A DNA stretch of 64,000 nucleotides, taken from Branchiostoma floridae (taxonomy: Eukaryota; Chordata; Leptocardii; Amphioxiformes; Branchiostomatidae). The notes beneath the pieces were generated by a model that had not been told where the DNA came from, ran no database searches, and was given only the letters and a program-made list of their open reading frames with translations. This document shows, piece by piece, positions 57,801 to 63,973 of the stretch (position 1 is the stretch's first letter; each line of letters opens with the position of its first letter). The position numbers and the translations under genes were made by a program. The stretch is taken from NCBI RefSeq assembly GCF_000003815.2, contig NC_049992.1, forward strand, positions 16,030,658 through 16,094,657, written 5' to 3'.

Positions 57801-60203
57801 GCAATCTAGTTTAGATTTGAATGTACAATATACTTGAGTTAAGATTTCATAAAGATTACTGTAATTCACTTTATCTTCACGGTACCAAATTTTCACGGTC
57901 TGAGAAAATTGAACTTGTTCTCGGAACTAAATGTTCACTGTCGAGGCAAGTGCGCATGAAAAAAGTCTATGAATTATTTTTTATCGGTAATGATAAGTTC
58001 ACGTTACAGTTGTCACCGTGAAAACCGTGAACATAACATTACAGTGAAAAAATCAGGAATTACAGTAATCAATCCATCTCAAAACATGTGAATGTATAGC
58101 AATAATGTTATTACAGTTAGAGGCTTTGACTTGACTTCCATAATGCTTACATACAATGCTTGCTAGCATAATTCCACATTGAAAAGATGCATGCAATGCA
58201 AGGTACCCAGAGTAATGCACTCCTGCATATCTAAACTGTGCAGACATGAGGGGTGCTGCACTAGAAATCTCTCAAACACACTTCTTTTTCAAAGTAGAGG
58301 ACATAGTACATAATGCAGCAAATAAATATTAGATTGCATAGCTAAATGCAGTTGCCTATTGAATACAACCTTATCTATGTTATACATGAAAATAAAACAT
58401 TCAAGCCATATAGTTAATGCTGTGTGTCTCATATGCCCACAACTCTGATTTCAAGTTTGTTACAATTGGAGTGTATCTGATACTTTGAATCTTGCAAGTA
58501 TTTCTTACACTCACATTTATAAGAGCAGTGTCTATGGCTGCCTGCAGTGCAGCAAACCCTGTGTATAAGTATGTGTTGGCTGGACAGCTCACTATATCCA
58601 GCCCATCCCCCTGTCTGCATCCATCTGAAGATGAAATAAAAAGTGTAGATTTTCACACAGGTTGAAACCTGAGGTGCTGTAGGAACAATCTTTTGTGAGT
58701 TTAAATTGTCACAACTCAAAGTCAAGTGTCATGAATGGAGATTATGGCAGCTTTCAGTCATAGTCTGTTGGCAAAAAAAGGATGTTCCAAGGACATTTTC
58801 AAATGCAATGTACAACAGTTCCTTTTCATAATGTTAAACTGCTCTTGAGTCTAACAATGTGATCAGTGAAGACCCACACATACCTTGTCCCACAGTTGTT
58901 GTTTCTGTAGAGGCTCCATATGAATAAGGCAGGTGAATGGTGTAGTTGAGGTCACCAGTTGACTCCAGGTCAAACACAACCCCAATTGAGTAAAGACTTG
59001 AATTGGCTTTATATGCTTCTTGCATTGCCTAAAGTCAAAACAAATTGGCATTTTGTGTCATCATCATACAATTGTTCTGCAATCCCATTCCAAAAAGTCT
59101 GTAAAATGTCTGGTTACCGAAAAATGGAACTATTCAGTCATTACTTTCAATTAAAAATGCAAAATTTTGAAATGCTTAAACCAGCAAACCAGTAAATGAT
59201 TTACTTCCAGCTGTACATGTGCCACAGTCTAGTTGTAAACTCTTATCATGCACATGTTCCAGCTGCAACTATTTTAAGTGTATCAACAATTTTAATTTCT
59301 AATTTGTTCAATTTTTGTATTGTATAATTGTATATAGGTATGTGGTCACGATATCAGCCTTAAAATAACTGCCTAGTGTCCACACACATTGCTTTTGACG
59401 CAATTTGAATAAAGTCAAAGTAAACAAGGAAATTGAAAAGGTAAATATTATACCTCCTCTGTAGCAAACATGATATGCTGGAGGGGGAGGTGTGTGGCAT
59501 TGCTCAAACTTTGCACAGCTCTCGTCATGATGTCAGCCACGTCTGAGCTGTTGGGGGCCACAGCGATGGACCCTGCTGTCATGGCCTGGATAAATCTGCC
59601 GCTGAAGAGTGGCGTGCTGTTAAAGCGGCTGCCGTTGATGGGGAGTGGGGGGTCAGCTACTGTTGTTGTGATGGCACGAACAAAGGCCAGGATGCCAACA
59701 AAATACAGCGGGTAGAATATTTCCTGTGGAACACAGAGTATCAAGCTTTGACAAAATAGCATGTCAGAATCATTACCAATGGTATTGATGCACAAACACT
59801 CGCTTGCTTGCTTGCTCACTCACTCACTCACTCACTCAACACACACGCACACACACATATATACATAACATCAGTACCTTTAATGAATCACAGTGTTTTA
59901 ATCTTATGCATTTTATTTACTTCACTCAAACAATATATGAAAGATGAGACTCAGTATAGTATTATTTTTATCTTGATCGGTGCATGGAAGTGCTCATGTT
60001 TATATACAGAGGAAAAGTATACTGTCTACTGAAGCTCAAAACAAGCATCATATTTTCACCTAACGTTACCTGAAATGTCTCCTTCCTGTGCCGCATCTTC
60101 AGCAGACAGTTTCTGCGGACCAGCGCCTTCAGCTGCTGCCAAAACCTCGCCATTTTAACGCCAGGTAAAACTGCTTGTGGCAAGTGTTCAATAAGCCGGC
60201 AGT
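25471..60203 (-). CDS. ABCA5: ABCA5-like full-size ABC transporter (whole gene, 35 visible coding exons)
   Basis: Minus-strand gene from ATG at 60151-60153 to TGA at 25471-25473. I could place 35 coding segments with GT-AG sites whose phases all agree, giving about 1,630 codons plus a missing piece in the scaffold gap at 56788-56887. Human ABCA5 has 1,642 residues. Order: N-terminal helix and lumenal loop, membrane domain 1, NBD1, second lumenal loop, membrane domain 2, NBD2, short polar tail. Family-specific stretches include [35 protein letters not shown] and [18 protein letters not shown]. These place it with ABCA5 and the related ABCA6/8/9/10 group rather than ABCA1 or ABCA3. Human ABCA5 is an endolysosomal/Golgi protein linked to sterol and lipid handling; the same role here is inference. 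A single pre-duplication copy is expected in a non-vertebrate. No stop or frameshift was found in any exon. Confidence 0.92.
26590..26890. repeat. Long imperfect inverted repeat built from ATCTTGAGAT units
   Basis: The left half repeats ATCTTGAGAT-like words (26606-26760) and the right half repeats the complement, AATCTCAAGATT (26760-26890). The whole is an AT-rich self-complementary tract in the intron between exons 33 and 34. No coding potential. Confidence 0.6.
27349..27450. repeat. Strong hairpin-forming inverted repeat in intron
   Basis: The 5' arm 27349-27387 (TGTCTGTTCAGTAC, an 8-nt extra piece, then ATCTTGTTCACGGAGTG) pairs with 27420-27450 with only two mismatches outside the bulge. 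The loop is about 32 nt. It begins about 95 bp upstream of exon 33 of the ABCA5-like gene in gene orientation. Confidence 0.65.
27558..27776. mobile_element. MITE family B, copy 1
   Basis: A 219-bp element with ~45-bp terminal inverted repeats, TAACGCTGGTTTGCCTTTAT and complement, and an AT-rich middle. It is flanked by TA at both ends, as in Tc1/mariner-type MITEs. Related copies lie at 38704-38931 and 52503-52725. Confidence 0.7.
31414..31995 (-). mobile_element. Internally deleted mariner-family element
   Basis: Terminal inverted repeats of about 35 bp start CGAGGGGCGTGCAATTAGTA (left, 31416) and read inverted at the right end (31993). A TA dinucleotide flanks both ends, the standard mariner target duplication. 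The element is ~578 bp instead of about 1.3 kb. Confidence 0.88.
31491..31810 (-). pseudogene. Mariner transposase remnant: N-terminal HTH joined to C-terminal end
   Basis: The frame starting at 31810 encodes the paired-type helix-turn-helix region of mariner transposases ([20 protein letters not shown], then [18 protein letters not shown] and the linker RPGRPS). Just beyond, in another frame, comes the typical mariner C-terminal end, [19 protein letters not shown], around 31491-31545. The whole catalytic D,D34D core between them is missing. It could bind ends but not transpose. It lies in the exon 30-31 intron of the transporter gene. Confidence 0.85.
31996..32125 (+). repeat. Dispersed repeat C, copy 1
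   Basis: Motifs in order: ACGTGCAAAAGTTAGG, CACGCCGCACGTCTGCAAA, CTGGTGCATTTTGC, CAGTTATGACAACTATATAG, ACACAGACACAGG. The same order is found at 45850-45995. It abuts the mariner end. Origin unknown, possibly a SINE or MITE. Confidence 0.5.
32486..33028 (-). pseudogene. LINE ORF2 C-terminal part, out of frame
   Basis: About 180 codons encode the post-RT region ([20 protein letters not shown], then [20 protein letters not shown]) in a frame offset by one from the upstream RT. One inserted or lost base near 33030 explains it. This copy is therefore unlikely to make a complete enzyme. Confidence 0.75.
33009..35309 (-). CDS. LINE ORF2: endonuclease-reverse transcriptase
   Basis: 766 codons. The N-terminal apurinic-type endonuclease spans about residues 8-235, with [31 protein letters not shown] and the catalytic SSDHFPL. 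The RT domain spans about 470-760: [20 protein letters not shown], the first aspartate in [30 protein letters not shown] and the active site FYADDMCLL. Catalytic residues appear intact. The frame then stops at 33009, while the remainder of the protein continues in another frame, so a small frameshift lies near 33030. Confidence 0.85.
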   Translation of the reverse strand: MDLKQKLRIASYNCRSVKNSVGTIKSLCESNDIIMLQEHWLLPDDIPFLSSISPEFMASGKSPVNLEAGVLQGRPYGGVGIMWRKTLSSVISPVDIDDDSLIAVRIDLNGCQLLCVCVYMPCDMPANTDSFLEKLGKLEALLEDYNSYATVILGDFNASPTSRFGVLLQTFCEETGLHCSDRELLPADSYTYLSDVHASTSWIDHCLASDTAHQNINNIQVLHDYVSSDHFPLCISLDANFPAIAKAAYSEIPRKITDWARAMPGQVDMYRLSVDSFLSNVEIPLDAMICKDPNCQDQAHTNALNLFTCQLIAILKDSANSTITQRTCCNSFTPVPGWNEVVKDLHTAAREAYILWRESGRPRSGPIFSLMNQARAKFKYALRQCRQEENRARADSTARSFNAGHTREFWTKVRSTKSSHSVIPNTIDGCSGTEQIADMWRSHFEKLLNSVNSEVHRPAVMSDLSTGCPFEFDSGMQISPVEVYDIIRNLPNGKAVGSDGISNEHLKYAGPKLSICISLLFSAGLVHNFIPKSMLDTTIIPVVKNKTGNISDSDNYRPIAIASALSKVLEAVLLNRLEPYLQTTAHQFGFKRGHGLDMCVFTLKQTIEYYRGLGSPVFACFLDASKAFDRVNHWTLFKKLLDRKVPVYLVRFLVYWYQNQTMCIRWNNVLSPCFYVSNGVRQGSLLSPLLFNAYIDDLSSRLSSTKVGCYIGGFLVNHLFYADDMCLLCPSLKSLQKLVSTCEDFGLENDLLFNVNKTLLHVLPER
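35312..36490 (-). CDS. LINE ORF1 protein
   Basis: 353 codons from the first ATG (36373). The frame is also open upstream to about 36490 with a cysteine-rich start ([15 protein letters not shown]) that may be part of a zinc-finger-like domain cut by 5' truncation. A predicted coiled stretch ([20 protein letters not shown]) is followed by four tandem 7-residue APPAAS-type repeats (about 35870-35975), a basic Ser/Arg region ([13 protein letters not shown]) and an RRM-like C-terminal part ([20 protein letters not shown]). ORF1 proteins bind element RNA. The stop codon lies 2 nt before the ORF2 ATG, so ORF2 is probably translated by re-initiation. Confidence 0.75.
   Translation of the reverse strand, partial: DLVLCQCCSDKRFPPSGSGSEAVCKDVIINDLLCFTVNKMDTLPFDIITKLCTETYMEEEIETAKRLVFDTCKPDERYIKRKGADKSTANMEDIQRVLHSTAPPSLPTFVSATLHLPAVNLEHVDISVCMQELQIVRQEMKLIRDCSIDSVRVQTELVALRKEIWELKNRLSCAPPAASCSAPPAASCSAPPAASSSAPPATSTLARPKESYANAVSDTCPSETIPKSLHAGDPGRQVERALATKSSQASRRRGYSSGSRAVPRPQSTSAGGHSDLDSEGFRLVQRKKQRSRAVVGTAVSSSLSAVKSRPAEIFVTRLEPDTLTQDVERYLTDNLSQKFTVSCSKLTTKYDGYSSFRVSVDCNAVSEVLSPSFWPCGILVRRFHSRRRSSTS
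37800..38100 (-). mobile_element. Retroelement terminal fragment, possibly Penelope-like, with hammerhead-like motif
   Basis: On the minus strand, 38007-37949 contains TTCGAGCC, then CTGAGGA, a GCC-ACAC-GGC hairpin, GAAAC, a short ACA/TGT stem, GTC and GGTTCGAA (pairing with TTCGAGCC), followed by AATAAAGTTCC. This order of conserved blocks is that of a hammerhead ribozyme, which Penelope-like elements are known to carry in their terminal repeats. Departures from the consensus (an extra A before stem II, no pairing next to CTGAGGA) suggest a decayed or divergent copy. No RT frame is nearby. Confidence 0.4.
38704..38931. mobile_element. MITE family B, copy 2
   Basis: 228 bp, starting TAACGTTAGTTCACCTTTAT and ending with the complement of TAACGATCGTTCACCTTTAT. 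Internal GGTAACCTTTATTCGTTG is shared with the other copies. It lies in the exon 27-28 intron, 170 bp upstream of exon 28. Confidence 0.7.
38935..40287. mobile_element. Element with ~130-220-bp imperfect terminal inverted repeats
   Basis: Left arm 38935-39065 (ATTACTGG..., GTTGGTGAATCGCTGG, ATATTGGTTGTTTACAAAGA) recurs inverted at about 40065-40287, with insertions in the right arm. The 1 kb between the arms has no recognised gene. It starts 3 bp after MITE B copy 2. It lies in the exon 27-28 intron of the transporter. Confidence 0.55.
40751..41070. mobile_element. Possible hAT-type MITE
   Basis: The left end, GTGTTCTAGCCAG followed by a T-run and CCGTCC, and the right end, CCGTCAAAAACGGAAGGATG then AACCCTGGTTAGAA, are roughly inverted copies. 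Weak evidence; boundaries are approximate. Confidence 0.3.
42307..42600 (+). repeat. (CACT)n microsatellite next to exon 27 donor
   Basis: About 290 bp of imperfect CACT repeats, changing to CACC-rich near the right end. It ends about 10 bp from the 5' splice site of exon 27 (exon end 42609). Plus-strand open frames across it are artefacts. Confidence 0.9.
43145..49075 (-). CDS. ABCA5: ABCA5-like: exons 16-26, second lumenal loop and membrane domain 2
   Basis: Exons: 48913-49075, 48026-48225, 47352-47488, 46998-47174, 46678-46776, 46075-46206, 44766-44918, 44327-44467, 43977-44066, 43656-43741 and 43145-43307. Exon 17 gives the re-entry helix ([14 protein letters not shown]) and then a loop with NxS/NxT sites. 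Exon 19 has [19 protein letters not shown], the ABCA-type segment before the helices. Exons 20-25 encode the hydrophobic core, for example [19 protein letters not shown] and [20 protein letters not shown]. Exon 26 is a hydrophilic linker ([16 protein letters not shown]) to NBD2. The donor of exon 26, GTGGTT, is weak but is the one that keeps phase. The intron between exons 21 and 22 contains decayed copies of the start of exon 22. Confidence 0.9.
44853..45752 (+). repeat. Intronic tandem array derived from the start of exon 22
   Basis: About eight diverged ~100-bp units follow the 5' part of exon 22. Recurring blocks are ATTTCTGTACAACAGA, AAATTAGCACCAAGGACAG, ATCATTCCTG, a CAGG-TGTCCAG block and GAAACAGACATCAA. 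The GCCAAGGACAGC block in exon 22 (44766-44918) is the coding version. On the minus strand the exon reads [12 protein letters not shown], and a unit near 45508-45470 reads [12 protein letters not shown]. The array thus carries decayed copies of exon 22's beginning and its acceptor side. Confidence 0.7.
45850..45995 (+). repeat. Dispersed repeat C, copy 2
   Basis: Shares GTGCAAAAGTTAGG, CGCGCCACGTGCCTGCAAAG, CTGGTGTGTTACGC and CGGCTATATAGATACAGATA with 31996-32125. It lies in the exon 21-22 intron, just after the exon-derived repeat array. Confidence 0.5.
49612..53932 (-). CDS. ABCA5: ABCA5-like: exons 9-15, nucleotide-binding domain 1
   Basis: Exons: 53862-53932, 53055-53341, 52358-52477, 51568-51706, 50935-51025, 50377-50516 and 49612-49767. 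All NBD motifs are present. Walker A is GHNGAGKTT and the Q-loop is [12 protein letters not shown] (exon 10). The signature is LSGGQKRKL (exon 11), Walker B plus D-loop is [13 protein letters not shown], and the H-loop is [10 protein letters not shown] (exon 12). Exon 15 carries [15 protein letters not shown], the regulatory segment typical of ABCA proteins. Catalytic residues needed for ATP hydrolysis are intact, so this half-site looks functional. Introns here contain a MITE (52503-52725) and a repeat-D copy (52141-52290). Confidence 0.93.
52141..52290 (+). repeat. Dispersed repeat D, copy 2
   Basis: AACCAGGGGGGCCAAAATCA, then CCCAAGACCTACCCACATAC, AGTCCATCCAGAGGTTC and an ACACAGACAGAC-type tail. 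The blocks are in the same order as 3340-3541 and 61652-61810. Confidence 0.6.
52503..52725. mobile_element. MITE family B, copy 3
   Basis: 223 bp, with TAACGCTGGTATAATTCACC at the left and the complement of TAACGTTAATTCACCTTTAT at the right. Internal AGTAACCTATATCCGTTGC is repeated inverted. It is located between exons 10 and 11. Confidence 0.7.
54233..54879 (-). repeat. 38-bp minisatellite, ~17 units, truncated by scaffold gap
   Basis: GGTGCTGAACACCTTCCACA recurs with an exact 38-bp spacing (54278, 54316, 54354 ... 54848) without any indel. Because 38 is not a multiple of 3 and the unit has no stop in the minus direction, all three minus frames stay open; these are not genes. It lies in the exon 8-9 intron. 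Confidence 0.95.
54880..54979. other. Assembly gap (100 N)
   Basis: Exactly 100 Ns, a placeholder length. It probably reflects a collapsed or unassembled extension of the 38-bp minisatellite that runs into it. Confidence 0.95.
55223..57784 (-). CDS. ABCA5: ABCA5-like: exons 5-8, membrane domain 1 (interrupted by scaffold gap)
   Basis: Exon 5 (57561-57784) holds [20 protein letters not shown] and the cytosolic [17 protein letters not shown] loop. Exon 6 (56888-56947) begins [20 protein letters not shown] and runs straight into 100 Ns. Exon 7 (56000-56150) resumes with the last helix of the domain, [20 protein letters not shown], then DNVIPG. Exon 8 (55223-55403) is the linker to NBD1, with an acidic run (TDEDENGD). 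About 100 residues expected between exons 6 and 7 (roughly three membrane helices) are absent, most simply because their exon or exons fall in the gap. Sequence on the far side of the gap is intron-like. Confidence 0.88.
55416..55580 (+). repeat. Short duplication and inverted minisatellite units beside exon 8
   Basis: GGTATAAAACATGTCATGTT and the following ~25 bp occur at 55416 and again at 55533. Between them lie two units of the 38-bp minisatellite in the opposite orientation (TGTGGAAGGTGTTCAGCACC at about 55470). Exon 8 is therefore flanked by inverted copies of the same minisatellite. Confidence 0.7.
56473..56580. repeat. Palindromic repeat, possible hAT end
   Basis: Starts TAGAGGTGGGTACCGGTAC, with CAGGTCCAGGTCATGACCTG and then AACCTGGACCTGA, which are self-complementary. 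The GGTGGGTACCGGTAC start resembles hAT-type ends. Low certainty. Confidence 0.3.
56788..56887. other. Assembly gap (100 N) cutting exon 6 of the ABCA5-like gene
   Basis: The right side of the gap is open coding sequence of exon 6; the left side is intron-like. The true length is unknown. Confidence 0.95.
57125..57520. repeat. Composite direct and inverted repeat in intron 5
   Basis: CAGTAGAAATTGGACAAATA and GAGGGAATGGTATGC occur as direct copies at 57172-57210 and 57489-57522. CCAACCAGAGGAGTCAGTAC (57221) pairs with CGTACTGGCTCCTCTGGTCA (57409) in inverted orientation. It is a MITE-like remnant ending about 40 bp from the donor of exon 5. Confidence 0.5.
57854..58070. mobile_element. 217-bp MITE with GATTACTGTAATTC ends
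   Basis: Perfect 14-bp terminal inverted repeats, GATTACTGTAATTC at 57854 and its complement ending at 58070, with a further inner inverted block (TTTTCACGGT / ACCGTGAA). It lies in the exon 4-5 intron, 70 bp upstream of exon 5. Confidence 0.7.
58515..60203 (-). CDS. ABCA5: ABCA5-like: exons 1-4, N-terminus, TM1 and first lumenal loop
   Basis: Coding exons are 60070-60153, 59454-59723, 58884-59028 and 58515-58624 (phases 0, 0, 1, 0 at their ends). Translation starts [20 protein letters not shown], a basic amphipathic start typical of ABCA proteins. An acceptor-like TTTGTTACAG just upstream (exon start 60203) suggests that the 5' UTR is spliced. Exon 2 opens with a membrane segment, [18 protein letters not shown], followed by a lumenal loop with NxS/NxT glycosylation sites. 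Exon 4 carries [14 protein letters not shown], which matches the conserved loop segment just before the second membrane helix in ABCA5. The start codon choice is supported by the alignable basic stretch and by the absence of another ATG with better context in the exon. Confidence 0.88.
59812..59838 (+). repeat. Short (CACT)n tract
   Basis: Six to seven CACT units followed by an ACAC/ATAT tract, in the first intron of the transporter. Confidence 0.7.
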
Positions 60204-61651
60204 CTGTAACAAACATTTTGAAAATGTTTCAATATTCAGGGAGATTGAGGTACATTTAAACACAGTCTGACCGAGCTTATTATAGTATCATACCATATCA
60301 TGTCTACAAGCATGTACCGTTATTTACGTGGAATCAACGCCATTCCTTTAAGCACAAAATGTCACCAACAGGGAATACGAACACTTCACCTCACTACACT
60401 GGTCTCACCTCACCCGAGCCCTTTGGTAAATATCTGGTGCGTTTGACTGGACTTTTATTTTGATCCACAGCACCAAAGCTACAGGTCAATAACCGCATGT
60501 AATTTCTGACGAAACCACTATGTGAGGGGGGCGTGAACATACTTTGTACATCCCTGGCGTATAGATCATAGCTTTCACGGAAAATGTAGACATTATAACA
60601 CTTAAATTAAGTAAATCAAATATATGGATACTTATTTTATGATCTGTGCACTATGGGATGAAAAGTTTGAGACTAGCATAAATGCACAAAATTTAGTTGC
60701 GCCCCACAGCTGTGGTTGCGCCCCAGGTGTTTAACCATGTGTTTCTCATCACATGGGTCTGATCGCATGCCGTAAACAGCCAATGGTTATGTGCATGATC
60801 TGTTGTCAGGCGCTAAAAATACCATCTCTCGTATTGAAAATACACGTACAATGTACTAGTATATTCATGACCACGCGTCTGAAATGTAAATATGACCATA
60901 TTGTTTTTTAAAAACAAAATACCTCTTCCTGGTAAACAATAGAGAGAGACCAGCGAAGGTATTTTAATCGGTGACGGAGCATAGTCGATCTTTTGTGTTA
61001 CCCATGTATTATGACGGACCTGTAGGCAAGGTTTGGTTTATTCAAGGTTAAAAATGGTATTTTCTTAACAGCCTTGGTTTATCTTATGTTGATAATGCTG
61101 TATTCAGAGAGTGGATCCCTCGCAGTGCAAAATTGGCACGATTTAACAGGACCCTGTCATGACAGTAATGTATGAATGTAAGCACGAAGTTCAACAACAC
61201 GGCAACGCTTGAAATAAGTGTGGCAATAAAAACTATTGTTTTTTTGCGACGGTTTTATTGTTTATAAATATTAATGATTGTTGTTGTAGGTGTGTTGTAT
61301 TTGTGTTCTATCATTTCGTCTGGCTGTATGTATGAATAAAGATTGTTTTATGGATGTTTCTAGAGCATTGCTGTTAACAAGAAAGGTGATCTCTTGTGAC
61401 GAGTGACCTATCATAAATGTTTTTCATTGATTATACAACTGGGTTCAATTCCAGCTCTGAGTGCTTTGGCCAGAATGCATCAATTCTGTGGTATAAATGG
61501 AGGATGGGGGGTTACAAGCAGTATCCACTACAGGAACTCGCAGTTCTTTAAAACAAAACGTACTCAACATAAGACAACAGTTGATCCCCTGGAATGTCGG
61601 ATATGGCAATGAATAATTTTACCAAGACTTTAAGAAAAGCTAATATAAACC
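60204..61651. promoter_or_regulatory. Region upstream of the ABCA5-like gene, promoter not located
   Basis: No open coding segment. This stretch must hold any 5' noncoding exon and the promoter, since the next gene on the same strand appears to end at about 62.28 kb. I see no clear TATA box or CpG-rich block, so no transcription start is proposed. Confidence 0.3.
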
Positions 61652-61810
61652 AGGGGGCCCAAAATTGACCTTGACCTTCGTCTTCCCAACATCTACCCAC
61701 ATACCAAATATCATCTTAATCCATCCAGAGCTTCTTGAGTTATGCTCACTACAAAGATCCGGACACACAGACAGATACACAGACAGACAGACACACACAC
61801 AGACACACCC
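61652..61810 (+). repeat. Dispersed repeat D, copy 3, with (CAGA)n tail
   Basis: AACCAGGGGGCCCAAAATTG, then CCCACATACCAAATATCATC, AATCCATCCAGAGCTTCTTG, AGTTATGCT and ACACACAGACAGATACACAG microsatellite. This is the best preserved of the three. Confidence 0.65.
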
Positions 61811-61911
61811 AAAACTATATTTCTATTTTCATGGAGATAAATACTTACCAAGTCTACCAGAATGTACTGGAAATGTTAAGATTGAAGGGAAGGGGTACAA
61901 TTATGAATTGC

Positions 61912-62250
61912 CTTTTCACATGGGGTTAAGGATCTGGGGAAAATGAGACCATCCATTAACAAGGGGTTAAGGGTCTGGTAAGGGAGGGACCAGCCATTTG
62001 ATATGCATGGTGTATACACGACGTTAAAGATCTAGGAACGGGGACCATCCATTTCACAAGGGATTGAGGATATGGAATGAGAGCCATCCATTTCACGTGG
62101 GGTTAAAGTTTCTTGGAAAGGAGGGACCAACCATTTCACGTGGAGTTAAGGGTCTGTGGAAAGGAACCCAATCTTTTCATATTGGGAGGTAGGACTATCC
62201 ATTTTGCGTCTAGTTGAGGGTGTGGGGAGAGTGAAACAATCCATTCCTTT
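61912..62250 (+). repeat. Degenerate minisatellite, ~50-bp unit, about 7 copies
   Basis: TTCACGTGGGGTTAAGG and GGGACCATCCATTTCAC-like blocks alternate with about 50-bp spacing, with substitutions and small indels. Confidence 0.65.
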
Positions 62251-62284
62251 CAATTCGACTAGTGTAGAATAAACACTACACATT

Positions 62285-63640
62285 TGATTTCAAACTGTTT
62301 ATTTGATAGCAATTATTGACAAAATAGATATATACAAATATATGTGTGCAAATCTAAAAAAACACACAATGAATTGAGAAAAATAAACTTTAAAAATCGA
62401 ACTGAAATCTTAACATCTTCCATACATAGATTAACAATTACCCTTACTCTAGGACACGGTGGCCAACAGAGCCAAAAGCAGGTCAGTACATGGTATAGAG
62501 GTAGCTTGGCGCCTTTGTAATTGACGAAGAATAGAAAGTTATTTTGCAGTCTAAGGCTTAGGCAGAGCTGATTATTAGTGTTCGACAAAAAGATGTTGCA
62601 TCAGTATGTTAGTGTGTGTTTGGAAGGGTTAGTTTGTTAATGTGTGCTCGTGCCTGTGTCTGCGTGTTAGTGTCAGCGTCAGCCTAAGCCTTAGGTAGGG
62701 ATTTTTCCAAATGACTGATTTAAAAGGCTACCAACAACCTATACTCATCAATAAACGGGCAATATTAACATCGATCTACTGAATTACAATAATACAATTG
62801 AAATACATTTTTAACACAAAGGCTAAGTGACAACAAACTGAGACAGTCACCCTGTACTGGAATGGCATGATATGATATATTCAAAACAAAGACTGCTTAC
62901 AAAAGACGCATGTCTACACAGCTCAGCATCTCCAAACCTCTTTGCAAGACGAGACCAACATGAAGCTTGACTCAAAAATATGGGAATTGGCAAGCTTAAC
63001 TACATGAATCTAACATCTTGATATACATAATGTACACTTTGCATTCTGTCTGCAATGATTCGGTTTCTGTGTCGACACCAAAAAGTATAGTGTGTCTAAA
63101 GGACTAAACTACTAATATCAAATAGGCTCTTCAATCACCTGTCTTCATTTCTGGCCTGTGTCGTTCTCTTGGTTCGGGACCCAAGATAACGACACGAGGC
63201 AGATTATGTAATGGTCTAGGTCCCCGACAACCACTGACCACGACATAAAACAGATATGACACCAGATGGTGAACCAGGAAAGTTCCTGTTTTCTAAAAAA
63301 CAGAATTTAGAGTAACGCTAAAAACAATGCCGACCATCGACACAGCCACAGAAACCAAACCAGTCACACATTGGGCCTGTATAACACAGAAACGGACTGA
63401 AGCCCTGCGTGCAAAAGGAGCCTTGGAGAGACTGAATGACTCCTTGGCTTGGTGATGAACTGGATGTTGCATGCCACGAAGCACCGTCAGTGATGGTAGC
63501 ACCTGAAGCCTCCATTCCCAGCTCCTTCGCCCTTAGCAAGTCCAGGCATTTCTGCCAAATCGGTAGAACAAACATATATGCATCAGCAGCCTCACACAAA
63601 CTGTTCAACCAGTCATAATTTTGATTATAGAAATAAAACT
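62285..63640 (-). other. Probable 3' UTR of the gene entering from the right
   Basis: Non-coding sequence downstream of the TAG at 63641-63643 on the minus strand, ending with a canonical AATAAA (62298-62303). The only long open stretch, 63318-63743, is an alternative frame through the same exon, considered under findings. Confidence 0.4.
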
Positions 63641-63712
63641 CTACAAAGCATTGTTCGGGTCCAGACATTGAAACTGTAAGCCTAACTTTACCAGCACAAA
63701 GGAAAAAGACTG
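63641..63712 (-). CDS. Last coding exon of an unrecognised gene (one of two frame options)
   Basis: From acceptor GACAG, phase 0 entry fits the preceding 69-nt exon and gives QSFSFVLVKLGLQFQCLDPN, then NAL and stop. An acceptor 5 nt earlier (TTGTAG, exon start 63717) would instead open a frame running to 63318 with a Cys-rich tail, but in phase 2, which the upstream exon does not supply. I favour the short option. Confidence 0.35.
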   Translation of the reverse strand, partial: QSFSFVLVKLGLQFQCLDPNNAL

Positions 63713-63904
63713 CTGTCCTACAATTAAGAAAAACTACTTTCACAAAACACAGTACAACACAATTAGAACGTTTCGGGTAGTCCTACAATTGTTACTACTG
63801 TCGGTTTATACAGACTGACAATACTGCGCAAACAAGATACAATGCTACAAACATGCCTAGCTATAGGCCGATTGCCTAATTTTACACAACACACTGTGCC
63901 ATAC

Positions 63905-63973
63905 CTTGTCATATGTCCGTGAAAGACTGATGTCCATCAGGTCTTGAGAGATGATTGACATACGGACTGTCCC
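63905..63973 (-). CDS. Penultimate exon of an unrecognised gene (continues off the right edge)
   Basis: 69 nt between acceptor ATGTTTAG and donor AG|GTATGG, with phase 0 at both ends. It encodes GTVRMSIISQDLMDISLSRT and then YDK. No family recognised. It lies on the same strand as, and upstream of, the transporter gene. Confidence 0.4.

Noticed and set aside
57483-57896. 137-codon minus-strand frame
   Set aside because: Offset frame over exon 5; the true frame gives the conserved ABCA sequence with correct splice phases.
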